In this document: positions 53,239 to 64,000 of the stretch, one piece after another
Numbering within the stretch: position 1 is the stretch's first letter
Layout: each line of letters starts with the position of its first letter
NCBI GenBank assembly: GCA_035041965.1
Contig: JAPYMA010000597.1
Span: 310,001 to 374,000, forward strand
Source of the DNA: Anisakis pegreffii
Taxonomy: Eukaryota > Nematoda > Chromadorea > Rhabditida > Anisakidae
Direction of reading: 5' to 3'
Length of the DNA stretch: 64,000 nt
Program-made: the position numbers and the translations under genes
Notes under the pieces: model-generated
The model's database searches: none
What the model was told of the DNA's origin: nothing
Seen by the model: the letters and a program-made list of their open reading frames with translations, nothing else

Positions 53239-53378
53239 TTATGAGAGCACATACTTTTTCGTTTGAAGCACCACAATGCAATTCAGTTCTTTTTTTTTTG
53301 GTCAGCAAATAATCTCATCAATAGAAACACTGAAGAATCAGGCCAAATGCTTACGAAATTAGCGTTCATCAACTTCAG
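53239..53378 (+). repeat. 140-bp direct duplication, copy 1
   Basis: This block starts TTATGAGAGCACATAC and ends CATCAACTTCAG. It is almost identical to 54237-54375; I see only a T-run length difference. The flanks on both sides differ completely. Confidence 0.95.
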
Positions 53379-54236
53379 TTGGATATTTAAACAAAATTTA
53401 GAAGGAGAAATGTTTAAGGAATCCGAGAACACAAAGATTTTTCCGTATCAAAATGATTCAAGTGATCGCCATTCAAGTGATCAGCTGATCAAATGGATGA
53501 CTACTACATAAGATTCACTTATGAACAAGCGAAATAACATTCAGTCAAATCTTATCAGCACCTTATTCTATTGCAAACACTTAACAAAAAAATCTTTAAA
53601 TTTCATGCAATACATTTATGAGACAGAACAATGAAATGTGGTTGTCTTCTATCATATGAGTTAGATGCATTCTTTGTGAAAAGAAAATAGAAGCTCGACA
53701 AGACAAATGGATATTGAACATTCGAAAAAGTTGAAGTTGAAGGTAGCTGGAGCTGAGGAAGTTGGCTCAGACTGACGGCTTGGAAAGAAGAAACGAAGTG
53801 GCAGGTGAGTGAGGAGTAAACGTGATATATTAGTGCTAATTACTGGCGCTGCAGTCAGCTCGAACATAAGCGATAAGAATACTTGTAGAAAAACATTGTG
53901 AAACCAAACTCAACGAACAAACGAGCCGCAAACAAATACTGATGAAGCAGCCGTAGCTATTGAACGAGGAGGATTAGATTACGCCGAATGGCTGGCTGAT
54001 GATGGATCAAGCTGAATGGCAACACAAAAACATCGGAACATGTTCAAGTGCTGATATATGTTAGAGGCGTTTGAGAATGCTCTATGTGGTGCATTCGAGT
54101 TGATTTGAATTCATCTGAACTTCCTTCCATCAACGATGTAGTCAAATCAAAATTTTTTGAATCATTCAGTTAAAATTTGGATACTGAAAATTCTACTTAT
54201 TATGGTTGTTTTGAAGGTTTGCTACGCTTGTATCGT

Positions 54237-54375
54237 TTATGAGAGCACATACTTTTTCGTTTGAAGCACCACAATGCAATTCAGTTCTTTTTTTTTGGTC
54301 AGCAAATAATCTCATCAATAGAAACACTGAAGAATCAGGCCAAATGCTTACGAAATTAGCGTTCATCAACTTCAG
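54237..54375 (+). repeat. 140-bp direct duplication, copy 2
   Basis: Second copy of the 53239-53378 block, about 1 kb downstream in the same orientation. The near-identity implies a recent event. Confidence 0.95.
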
Positions 54376-55012
54376 GCATGAAGCAATTGAACATTGTCTG
54401 TGAAAAACAAACGTTATTTATGTGCACATGAACGACTCCATTAATTACTGCCATAGTTCACACGCTGCAAACTTTACACTAATGGGAAGAAATGGCAAAA
54501 ATGCCTGATTGCAGCAGCACATTCACGTGTGTGTATTGTGAGGAGGAGAGAATATCAATCGGTAAGAGTTTTCGTAATTTAGCGATTGCATTTATGTTGA
54601 AACATGTTTGAAATGAATTGTGTATAATAAATTGACCATTTATAATTTTAATCGGTTTGTTTCGAAATTGTGAAATATTTCTTCAGATTTACGAGTTTAT
54701 GGATGCTGCTTATGAGTATATCTTATCCAGACACTTTAAGAATATGGTGACTGAATAGAATTATCATCAACCATTCTCATATTTTGCACTCTTGTAAAAC
54801 AAACAGAGAAACTGACAAGCAGCACACAACCTCAACTGAATGAAACATGTTTGGAGTTGGCTGGCGATTTTTTTTTGGAATCTCGTTTTGAGTGTAACGG
54901 ATAAGCGTTTAGACGCTCAGATTGAATGAACGAATGAAATTGACGAGAATAAATAATTATTCATATCATATGCTGCAACTGATTTGAAATGATCATATAC
55001 AGCGAACTGAAC

Positions 55013-55040
55013 AGGGATGGATGGATGGATGGACGGATGA
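55013..55040. repeat. (GGAT)n short tandem repeat
   Basis: About six GGAT/GGAC tetranucleotides in a row, in non-coding DNA. Confidence 0.85.
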
Positions 55041-57982
55041 ATATCTTTGTCCCAGTAGCGAGAAATCGAAGAAGAGCTTCATTAAGAGCAAACGAATTGC
55101 ATCTGATCCCAACAATGGAAACTTATAATCATATTCCACATAAGCGTAAGATCGAAAGAGCCAAAATGAGATACAATCGTAAATTCACAGATAGTTAAAA
55201 TGGTAACAATTTCAAAAAATTTTGAGATTTTTCCGACATCAACTTCTTGATGAATATACATTTCTTGCAGTGGACAGAACAGACTCACTCCAGATCTCGT
55301 GTGGACATTGCAATGATTTAAGGAGGGAACGGTGCCGAGAGCTGAGACTGTCGAGATCATTATTGTTGTTCTGATGTCTCCATTTTTTTCAGATTTTTTC
55401 TCGTTATTTTTGTGTACACTCTGAAAACTTCTCTTAAAAATATTAATTGTTGTATATGAAAAATATTGCTAAAGTTAACATTGCAGTAGGACTGGAACAA
55501 CAAAACGCAAAATCTTGATTTTGCGAAGCGCTAACGAATATTTACAAAATCCATCCAGATTCGTCTCGAGAAGTTGAAAGTTAACCGATATTTGAGATAA
55601 GATTAATCTACTTGCAGAGAAGAGCACTAGCAAATATGCATCCATTCATCTATCCACCCACATATCTATGAACACTTGTAAAATCATTGCAAAAAATCAT
55701 TCCATCCATCGCAATCGAGACACAGACAAATAATGAAATAAGAAAGAAGAGAGCAAAGGGCATCATCATCAACATGAAACAAACGCTCAAATGAACGAAG
55801 CAACAATATTTGATTAACGAAGAAGTTGTCGCATAACGAGTGGATGATGCTGATGCAAGTTTGAATGAATGCAAACTGCCAGCAGATTTCTTGATAAAAT
55901 TTACTTTGCACACACATACATCGTTCGTTGTTGAGTGTCGTACATTTTCTTGAAGTGGCACTTATTGCACTTGTTCTTTGCATTCATTTTAATGAACAAA
56001 ATAATTATAATGCTAGTAACACTAACTGTAATCATAAAATAATAACTATAACAGTAATAGTGAGAATAATGATAATATTAATAATAACAGAAAAAAGTTG
56101 AGTAATAAAACATGAATGAAAGAATAATATTGTTGCGGAGAATATATTCGATTGACTAGAAGGAATGCACTTGATTTACGGCGGATGAAAATGGTTGATT
56201 GATTGATTGACTGCTTAAATGAACTAACTGATCAAATTATTATCTCTGAACTTATTATATGATTGATATTCATATCATCTTAATGCTGCAAACGAATTTG
56301 GTCATAACAGCGAATATTACTGCTAACATGAAGTATTTGCATGCATAAAAGCGAACGCGAGACATTTATTGGTTCAAAATTGTGTTGTGTAAATGAGAAT
56401 TGATGAAACGGAATGAATTTGGAGAAGAATGGATGAAGGAGGTTGCACATGAGTATGTTCTTGGAATGAGTACATTTACAACGCACATGACCATAACCAT
56501 AACTGATTCATTACCACTGAACAATGCATCGTTATGATGACTTAATTACGTGAAGTGGAAATCGAATGTAAATTGTGAAAACATTGCAAATCATATAACT
56601 GAAGAAGAGATAAATTAGGCACAGCTGAATGCGACAGAAACAAAACGAAGGGGTGAACGAAGGCGATATTGGATTGAAGATGAAATTCAGTGATATCAAA
56701 TGTGATGACAAAGACACGCATGCATCGTGTTTGTCTATACATAAATGAACGGGGGCGGGTGGGTGCAACTCAAAATGAAAGTGAAATTAAAATTCAGAAC
56801 CTATAAGCTTACCTTCACTGAATGCCAATTATGCCTACAATAGGTTCTAGTTACCTATTCAAGACAAACCACAAATAGTACCAACAATCCTCTAATCTGC
56901 TCTAACCGTTACCCATTTATGAATGAATGCCGACGGAAACGATTTGGAGGAGAGATAAAATAATGATAGAGGTAACGATGCTAAGACAAAAGCAATGTTG
57001 ACAATAATAGCAATAATAACGATACCGTCAACACTACAATGATAATAATATTTAGTGATAATAATGAAAGTGATAATGACAGTGATCAGTGTGCTGATTT
57101 GACGAAGGTTGAAAGGAACAATGAAATGATGTCACCAAGAGTTGATGTGATATGAAATTTGATCATTGAAATCATCGTGCTCATTGAAGACACTACAAGG
57201 TGACGAAGACTGCGGTGGCAAACATCGTCGTCTCGTCAACTTAATGATGCGAAGAACCAGCTCTAGAAATCGAGTATTGAAGCAATTTGTTAGCGGGCAA
57301 GCCGGCAACGAAGCAATCAACAATAATATGATAATGGTATTAGATCAAATCAAATGGAACATTTTAACAAGATGTTCGTTCACATGAGAACATTTCACAC
57401 GCATTCTCATGCGTTGTTCATGTTGTGTGAGATGATGCCGCTGGTGCATTTATAGAATTTATAAATAATGAATCGCCGTCATCAACACTTCGAAGGAAGG
57501 AAGCAAACTGCAGGATGAACGACCAGTGTAGACTAGTCGAATGGTCGGTCATATGGAGGGGTAAAAGCATGACTAAAAGCTAGTCGTTCGCATGTATGAT
57601 TATTCGTTCGATGCTTGATTATTGTCATTTAACGTCGTCTTAATCGCTCTTACTGCTTCTTCCTCTGTTATGTTTATTTACACATTGTGCAAATGAATGA
57701 ATGGAGGAACGTATGTATGAATGAATATGATTGAACATTTGAACATTATTCATGGCGATATCGATAAATATCTCGTATCTTTGTGTTGTTGATTTGTGAA
57801 TTTATCGATGAGCAAACACAAAATATTTATATCTATTCATACGTCGGTCGATTCAACAACAATACGAATGCCTCACAAATGGCAAATATCACCACAGATG
57901 AATGCTAGATATGCAATTGTTTGGGTGCTTTACACCGCAATGTGATCTTTTATGGATGTTACATGTGCGCATTTTGTAAAAT

Positions 57983-58003
57983 TTGAATGAATGAATGAAT
58001 GAA
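57983..58003. repeat. (GAAT)n short tandem repeat
   Basis: About five GAAT units in a row, in non-coding DNA. Confidence 0.85.
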
Positions 58004-59185
58004 TACAAAGTTGTTCGTTTCTACAACAGCATCATCCAATACGTGACGTTCCAATTGAATAACGATAGAACTGAAGGAATTATTAGCATCCATCCATCTC
58101 TCTTCCTTACGGTAATAGTGAATAACTTTTCAAGGTGGTGTACCAATGCTGCTTTTGATTGATTGTTGATTGTTGAACCTTGTTGAACAATTATTCATAA
58201 TTTTGATCGCCACGATCTAAAGCTTCCAAACGACAATTACATGTTTACATTTCTAAAAAAACACTTAACACACACGCATTTTCAGAAAAACTTCAGTGCG
58301 ATTCTGTTAGCATGAGTCATCTTGAAGCTTACGTTAGTGGACTGACTGTATGAGGAAGTTGGAATTGTGATTGCGAAATTGAGAGGAGCATCTCAACTGA
58401 TAAACAACAACACATGAATGTGAATAACTACGTCATGTGTTTTAGAATCAGCCATTTCAATACATCGCTGAACTAATTCATGAATTGGTTTGAAAGCTTG
58501 AGCCATCAAAATAAACCCATTCAATAATATATGCAACAAATAAGATGCGAAATGTCGAAATGAATGATGAATTAACAGTAAAGTGTGCAGCATATCTTCA
58601 CACATCAAGCACAATTGCCCTAAACGATAACACAAACCGAACAGATGTTTCATGCAATCACCCATCCATGCAGACAATGAACAATAGCCATCAAACGCAT
58701 CGGATTCTTTCTGCTACAAGCAGTCGCTCGGTGCATAGCTGAATAATTGTTCGATATTACGATTATTCGAAAGGGAACAAACACGTTCAACAAAACAGCT
58801 CTCAGATCAAAATCTAAACGAACAGCAATCAGAAATTTTCAATATCTTCACCAAATGAGAAAAATCCAACGTTTTGATACAGTATGCCTTCAAATTGAAC
58901 GATTATTCATACCTAAAATAGCAGAATAATTATCGCGGTCAATAATCACTACATTATACATATTGACATGCGAATAAAGTATTATTATAACTGATAGCGA
59001 TTATGAATTATGAATGCTCTATTATGAATACGTGAACATAGTGTGTTGCGAGAATTTCGCGATCTAAGTCGCCGAATCCCCGTCCCTGACTTTTTTTCAA
59101 CCGCGGACACTTTCTGGGAATTTGCCGTCCCCGAAGAGACTCCATTCTCCTCACCCTCGACTTTTTCCGTCCCCACACCACACCA

Positions 59186-60772
59186 ATTGAGATATGAATT
59201 AACGCGACTGCGCTGATTGGGATAGCATTATGAAAATAGCTATATCTCATCAACTAAGAAGAATCGATCAGCAAAACATATGATATTCTGAATCCAGAGG
59301 ATCTGCGGAATCGAACGGTGCAAACAAATTCATACGTTACTGGGCAAACCTGAGAGTACCGGTAGCTTGAAGATGGTAACCCTTATTGAGCTATAGTAAT
59401 GTATGCATGATATTCTGAAAGTAGAGATTCTGAGCAATCGAATGGTGCAAAGAAATTCATATGTTACCGGACAAACCGGTACCTTGAAAATCGTAACGCC
59501 TATAGTGCCTTATTAATGTATACAATTGATCTATAGTGATACAATGTATTTGAATGAGTGCCTCTGTGCTAATTGAGATGGCTTCAGAAAAATAGCTATA
59601 TCTCCTCAAAGAAGCACAATCACCCGGCAAAATACATATATTTCCGATTGCAGAGGTTCCGCTGGATCGAACGGTGAACAGAAAATCATATGTTACTGGG
59701 CAAAGCTGAGAGTACGGCAAACTCGAAGATGGCAACCCGTATAGCATTGAGTAAACAGCTATATCTCCTCGTCTAATCATAACCGCTCTGCAAAATGTAT
59801 GAAATTCTGAAAGTAGAGATTCTGAGCAATGATATGGTGCAAAGAAATTCTTATGTTGCCGGGCAAAGCTGAGAGTACCGGTACCTTAAAGATTGAAACG
59901 CCTATAACGCTATATTAATTTATACAATTGATCTATAGTGATCAAGTGAATGTGAGTGAGCGCCTCTGTGCTAATTGAGATAGCCTTAGGAAAATAGCTA
60001 TATCTCCTCACGTAAGCAAAATCGCTCAGCAAAATATATCTTTTTCTGAATGCAGAGAATCCGTTGGATCGAATAATGCAAAGAAATTTATAGGTTACTG
60101 GGCAAACTTGAGAGTACAGTAGGCTCAGAGATGGTAACCCGTATAGCACTGAGAAATTAGCTATATCTCCTGATCTAATTATAATTGCTCGGCAAAATAT
60201 ATGATATTCTGAAAGTAGGGATTCTGAACAATCGAATGGTGCAAAGAAATTTATACGTTACTGAGCAAAGCTGAGAGTACCGGTAGGTTGAAGATGGTAA
60301 CCCTTATTGAGGTATTATAGTAATGTATGCATTGATCAGGCCTGCTCGGCCTGCTTGGCCTGCTCGCCTAGCCAGCGGGGTGGCTGGAATCAAGGCTAAA
60401 ACAATGCGCACGGAAACGCGAGCATTGTGGCCAGCAACGTTATGAACGTTTGATAGCCTGGCCAATCCAGGTAATCCAGGTAAAATGCATTGATCTACAG
60501 TGATACAATGTATATGAGTTAGTGCGATTGCGCTGATTGAGGTAGCATTATAAAAATAGCTATATCTCCTCAAGTAAGAAGAGTCGGTCAGCAGAACATA
60601 TGATATCCTGAATCTAGAGGATCTGAAGAATCGAATAGTGTCAACAAATTCATACGTTACTGGGCAAACCTGAGAGTACCGGTAGCTTGAACATAGCAAC
60701 CCCTATAGAGCTCTAGTAATGTAAGCATTGATCTATAGTGATACAATGTATATGAATTAGTGAGACTGCGCT
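59186..60772 (+). repeat. Two-part ~400-bp tandem repeat (satellite-like array)
   Basis: Similar blocks recur with a period near 400 bp. Each full unit has a ~240-bp half starting near GATCTATAGTGATACAATG and a related ~160-bp half. Both halves contain AGCTATATCTCC, a segment like GTTACTGGGCAAA, and GAGAGTACCGGTA. The first half starts at 59529, 59931, 60491 and 60729. Marker blocks of one type lie at 59336, 59692, 60095 and 60657, and of the other at 59463, 59855 and 60260. The minus-strand open frames across it are by-products of the repeat. About 3.5 units are present. Confidence 0.85.
60338..60485. mobile_element. GC-rich 148-bp insertion with 10-bp target duplication
   Basis: This block interrupts the tandem array and is much richer in G+C than anything around it. 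TGCATTGATC flanks it on both sides (60328-60337 and 60486-60495), while another array unit carries the equivalent site once and uninterrupted. It starts with three tandem GCCTGCTCG-type nonamers and ends with two AATCCAGGT nonamers and AAAA. The duplication and A-tail fit a short retroposed or transposed element. No known family is recognised. Confidence 0.7.
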
Positions 60773-62481
60773 ATATTCAAATCAAATATATATATCATCA
60801 TGATGAATTCATGATATACAACTTGAACCGATGAATGAATAAATAAGCAAGTAATCTAACAAATGAATGATTTATCTGGTGATTATACAAGAAATGATCA
60901 GCTGCATCGGCTTGAAAAGCACATTTCGAAAGGAATACCTAACGACGATATGCATGAAATCAGTTTAATTATATTGAATGAATTACGGCAGTGCTCAAAC
61001 TGCTTGATTTTTCTTCCTGTCACCACCAGTGAATGATTCGTTTTGCCTTCAGATCAGTGGTTCTCGTTGCGGAATGAATCACCCCTGGGAGCTAATTTGA
61101 GGGTGTCAGGGGCATTGAGAGAATAGACAAACTAACACTTCGTGGGTTTTTTTTTTGTTATGATGGAATGCCATTGTGATGACGTTTTTTCATTTGAGCA
61201 TGTGAAGTCGGTTCGCTAATGTTCGTATCGAGAGGAATTTCAGTAATTTGACTGAAATTTTCAGCCTTCCATATGAAAATGAAATTCCCCTTTCAGAAGT
61301 CAAAATTGTATTATTAGTACTACGAATTCATGAGTTGATCATTTATGAAATACCGATCGACCCTTGAAGATGACAACATTTTTTGGAGCGAACAGATTAC
61401 TGTTTGGCACAAATTTATTGCCGAAGTGTGCGTGGAACATTTCGATATTCGTGATGATTTCTTTCCTCATACGGCAGCTGAGCCTTAGACTAATTGTAAG
61501 ATATGAGCGACCGAACGTGATCGGTTTTTAGTTCCAAGTCATTTTTGAAATGTTCTCTGGAGATTTATTCGCTTTAGGCATTCAGACGGTAATGATTGGT
61601 TGCACATAGCAATATATTGCTGTGTACACGTCGCAGGATCTATTTTGATCATAATCTACGTGAAAATTCCGCGAAAAATAAGTTTCATGATGAGTCAGTT
61701 TCATCAGCGGAATGTTTCGTCGTGTTTTGCACAGCAGTGCAATGGTTTCTTCTATTTCTGAAATAAATTTTCCTGCTCCATCGTATAAACAGATACTGAC
61801 ACTGAATATTCCTTAGTAATAGTGATCGTGAATGTTTGTCAGCAATGATACCGTGCTTATTATATCGGAACATCCGAAGATTTAATCAAATGTTACCAAT
61901 AACAACGACCACATCAACACAATTAGAAGCTGATAAATAAAACAATTTGGCAGGTGTTATACGATATGAAATCAAATTTTATCGAAACAATATCAATCTT
62001 GTGAACTTATTATTCTTTTCATGATGTCCGCGCTATAATGAGAGGTAATTCGTCAAATGCACCTGTCAACAGGACAGTGAAATGTCTCCATATCGTTGTC
62101 GTCATCTCATTGCCTTGGATTTATTCATATTTTAGGTATTGTTAATATCGTCAGTTTAATGGAACACAAGTTAAATTGGGCTGCCAAATTACTCGGCCAA
62201 TCGTCTGACAGTTGCTTTGAGTTTGCTCAGTAAAGATAATTGTGCTTATTTATGTTATACGCATATTTGAGGCATTTTCCCTTGGCTTGTTGCTAAAAAA
62301 GAATTCTAGCGATGAAACGTTTCTGAGAGAGTTGCATGCTTGAACGATTTCCAGCTTTGCTCACGATTGCTTCGCTCATCCTCTCTCTACCTTCTCCAAT
62401 CAACTTATTGCCGTTTTCCGCACTATCGCTTACCATTGGCTTTTTTTTTCTCAGCTCGATGGTTTCTTTGGAGTGTTCTAA
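60773..62481. other. Spacer between tandem array and candidate gene
   Basis: No gene is supported. The partial hAT-like copy (61055-61200) is the only recognisable element. TTTTTTTTCTCAG ending near 62453 could be a trans-splice acceptor for the candidate gene that begins at 62482. Confidence 0.4.
61055..61200 (+). mobile_element. Partial hAT-like element, copy D (left end only)
   Basis: It begins CAGTGGTTCTCGTTG and follows the left part of the hAT-like consensus, including a block like TTGTGATGACG also seen in copies B and C. The similarity fades after about 145 bases and no right end is found. It is a diverged or deleted copy. Confidence 0.5.
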
Positions 62482-63338
62482 ATGAGTGATTTCGAATATC
62501 ATGGTCGTCCAGTCGTGAAGGTACACATCAATGGTTTCAGCGATGTAAAACGTGAGAGAATTCGCAAACAAGTGAAACTCAACTTAAAACTTCGCACTGA
62601 ACGTCTTTCGAAGATGATTTTAGAAACGCTGACAACTCTGGCACACTCAAAACCTTTCATCTTCTTTATCAGCATCCTAATTAATAAACGATTCGGCATA
62701 CGTTCATTCCCATCGGATTTTTGGATGGACAATATATTATATCCATAACGAATGAGTAGTTCTTATGAAGTGAGTGGTAACTACTTCATAAATAGCAATT
62801 TTATCGAGTGGTTTTTTACTTTCTAGAGAAGATTTAATATTCCTTCAGTGATGTTGACTATTTTCAGCTCGTTTGCAATTGGATCGTTTCAAACGCCTAG
62901 GATCAATATTTTTTTTGACACTGATTTTCCGTGAAAACCAAAATTATTCACGCAACAAATCAAAACTATCGTTAAGGCAGTGAAAATGTCGTATGATATG
63001 CATAGAACATTTCAGGCTGCCTCATTCCCGTAGACCACTGTCAGCACGGTGTTCATATTCCACCTGATTCAGTTGCTTGTTCGAAAAATACTTATGTTTT
63101 AATGAACAATGGATAAAACTTGAGCAGATTGATCGGCCACACCAATTCACTTCCAAAAGATACGGTTCGATCGAGGCACCATAGCTCTTCAGCGATTGTT
63201 GTTCGTATTCCTTTCCTTGTTATCACCTATGAAAGCTTTACGGCAAATACATCTTCCATTATGATGAAATCTTTGAAAAGTCACGAAATATTGGAAAAAA
63301 TCATGGCAGAATTTGAAGATTCATTGGGATTTTTATGA
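62482..63338 (+). CDS. Candidate four-exon gene, unidentified
   Basis: I do not recognise this protein. A frame-consistent model is 62482-62551, 62868-62979, 63016-63048 and 63128-63338, giving about 141 aa. Exon 1 begins MSDFEYHGRPVVKVHINGF; exon 2 reads RLQLDRFKRLGSIFF; the last exon starts LIGHTNSLPKDTVRSRHH and ends AEFEDSLGFL. Donors (GTGAGA, GTGAAA, GTGTTC) and acceptors (TTTTCAG, ATTTCAG, GAGCAG) are acceptable. The middle intron is only 36 nt, which is short even for worms, so that junction may be wrong. A poly-T/CTCAG site 29 bases before the ATG could be a trans-splice acceptor. The KVHINGF...RFK spacing loosely recalls a doublecortin domain, but this is weak. It could also be a chance assembly. 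Confidence 0.3.
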
Positions 63339-64000
63339 AATTATGATATTAAATTCATTTCCGTTGCTGATGATGAGAAGAGCACTAGTGGTGCTGGTTG
63401 GCTACTTTAAGTGCTGCATAACAGATGTGTTCTAGCCGTTTTTTGCTATCGTGAGAAATTTCACGACTCATGGTATCGATGATCTGTTATTTTAGTTATT
63501 GGTATGTTTCGCAACACCACACGCACACATTAACAACTTATATAATATCATTGTTTTTCAGTACGCATTTGCTGAGCAGTTCAAATTTGATATATACGAT
63601 AGTCAATGAGAAAATGTATCATCACTTCACTCCAGTATCGCAAAATCATTTATTCGTTTAGTGGATATCCAAATTGCGCTAGAAACCTTAGCCTCAGCTT
63701 AGGCCGATGTTCATTCTACCATAGTGTTAGAAGAGTTCATCAGATAAAAAGTAGCTTTTCTGCGAGATTACTGACGTTTAGCGAAAAATTTCCAAATTTT
63801 GAGTCATTCCTGGAGTCATTTTTTTCGCCATATCTTCCACCGTATACGGATTATATTCTATGTTCGATCTTTTGTGACTTGATGAAATATTCATGAGGAT
63901 TCATCATCATCAATTAATATCTTCACTTTTTTTTGGTTGGATTTTGTCACATGAAACTATAAGAAATTGCAACTAAGTGAAGCGGAAAGCCACCCAAAAT
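63339..64000. other. Right-hand end of window, no supported gene
   Basis: Short AT-rich frames occur (for example 63606-63896), but none has splice context or motifs I can recognise. The region may contain the 3' UTR of the candidate gene at 62482. Confidence 0.35.

Larger units (their letters stand above)
50885..59185. other. Long gene-poor stretch with scattered repeats
   Basis: No gene is firmly supported in these 8 kb. Coding-like fragments are described as findings (51527-51709, 54501-54561, 57170-57310, 58985-59176). Other contents are the 140-bp duplication (53239, 54237), GGAT and GAAT tetranucleotide runs, and imperfect TAA/GATAAT tracts at about 51110-51200, 56000-56110 and 57000-57085. 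The first bases probably include the promoter of the Rho GTPase gene. Confidence 0.4.

Noticed and set aside
59457..60699. Three related minus-strand open frames sharing YSQ-CPVTY
   Set aside because: They are the same frame through successive units of the tandem repeat, not a gene family.

Overview
This window looks like nematode nuclear DNA. It is AT-rich and gene-poor. Its genes are split into many small exons by GT-AG introns whose acceptors are mostly the worm-type TTTCAG. The proteins I could assemble resemble Caenorhabditis-type orthologues (EMAP-like ELP-1, a CHW-1-like Rho GTPase, eIF4A-III). The low gene density, long introns and transposon remnants suggest a larger genome than C. 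elegans, perhaps a parasitic clade. The species cannot be fixed from the sequence alone. All gene models were spliced by hand. For the five main genes every intron keeps the reading frame.

Layout. 1-7487: no gene I can support. 7488-18524 (+): 19-exon EMAP-like gene (elp-1 type; coiled coil, HELP, WD40). 19851-20621 (+): a possible small acidic orphan gene. 20932-26930 (-): nine-exon FAM161-family gene, on the opposite strand and converging on the two before it. 29326-33431 (+): ten-exon eIF4A-III, whose last coding exon is only 17 nt. 36498-41629 (+): nine-exon APMAP/strictosidine-synthase-like membrane protein with a good trans-splice acceptor just before its ATG. 45085-50884 (-): five-exon atypical Rho GTPase (chw-1/RhoU-RhoV type). 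51-62 kb: mostly non-coding, with a 140-bp duplication, simple repeats, a two-part ~400-bp tandem repeat (59186-60772) and a GC-rich insertion inside it. 62482-63338 (+): a tentative four-exon gene of unknown function.

Mobile DNA. A non-autonomous hAT-like element (ends CAGTGGTTCTCA / TGAGAACCACTG, about 0.75-0.85 kb) sits in introns of three of the five main genes, and a partial copy lies at 61055. A tRNA-derived, SINE-like sequence lies in an eIF4A-III intron. Several strong hairpins lie in introns or spacers.

The genes do not form an operon or pathway. The one thematic link is that the EMAP-like and FAM161-like proteins both belong to microtubule/cilium-associated families and are near neighbours in convergent orientation. 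I found no CRISPR array, rRNA or intact tRNA gene. I saw no clearly new biological system; the most novel items are the repeat families and the two orphan gene candidates.
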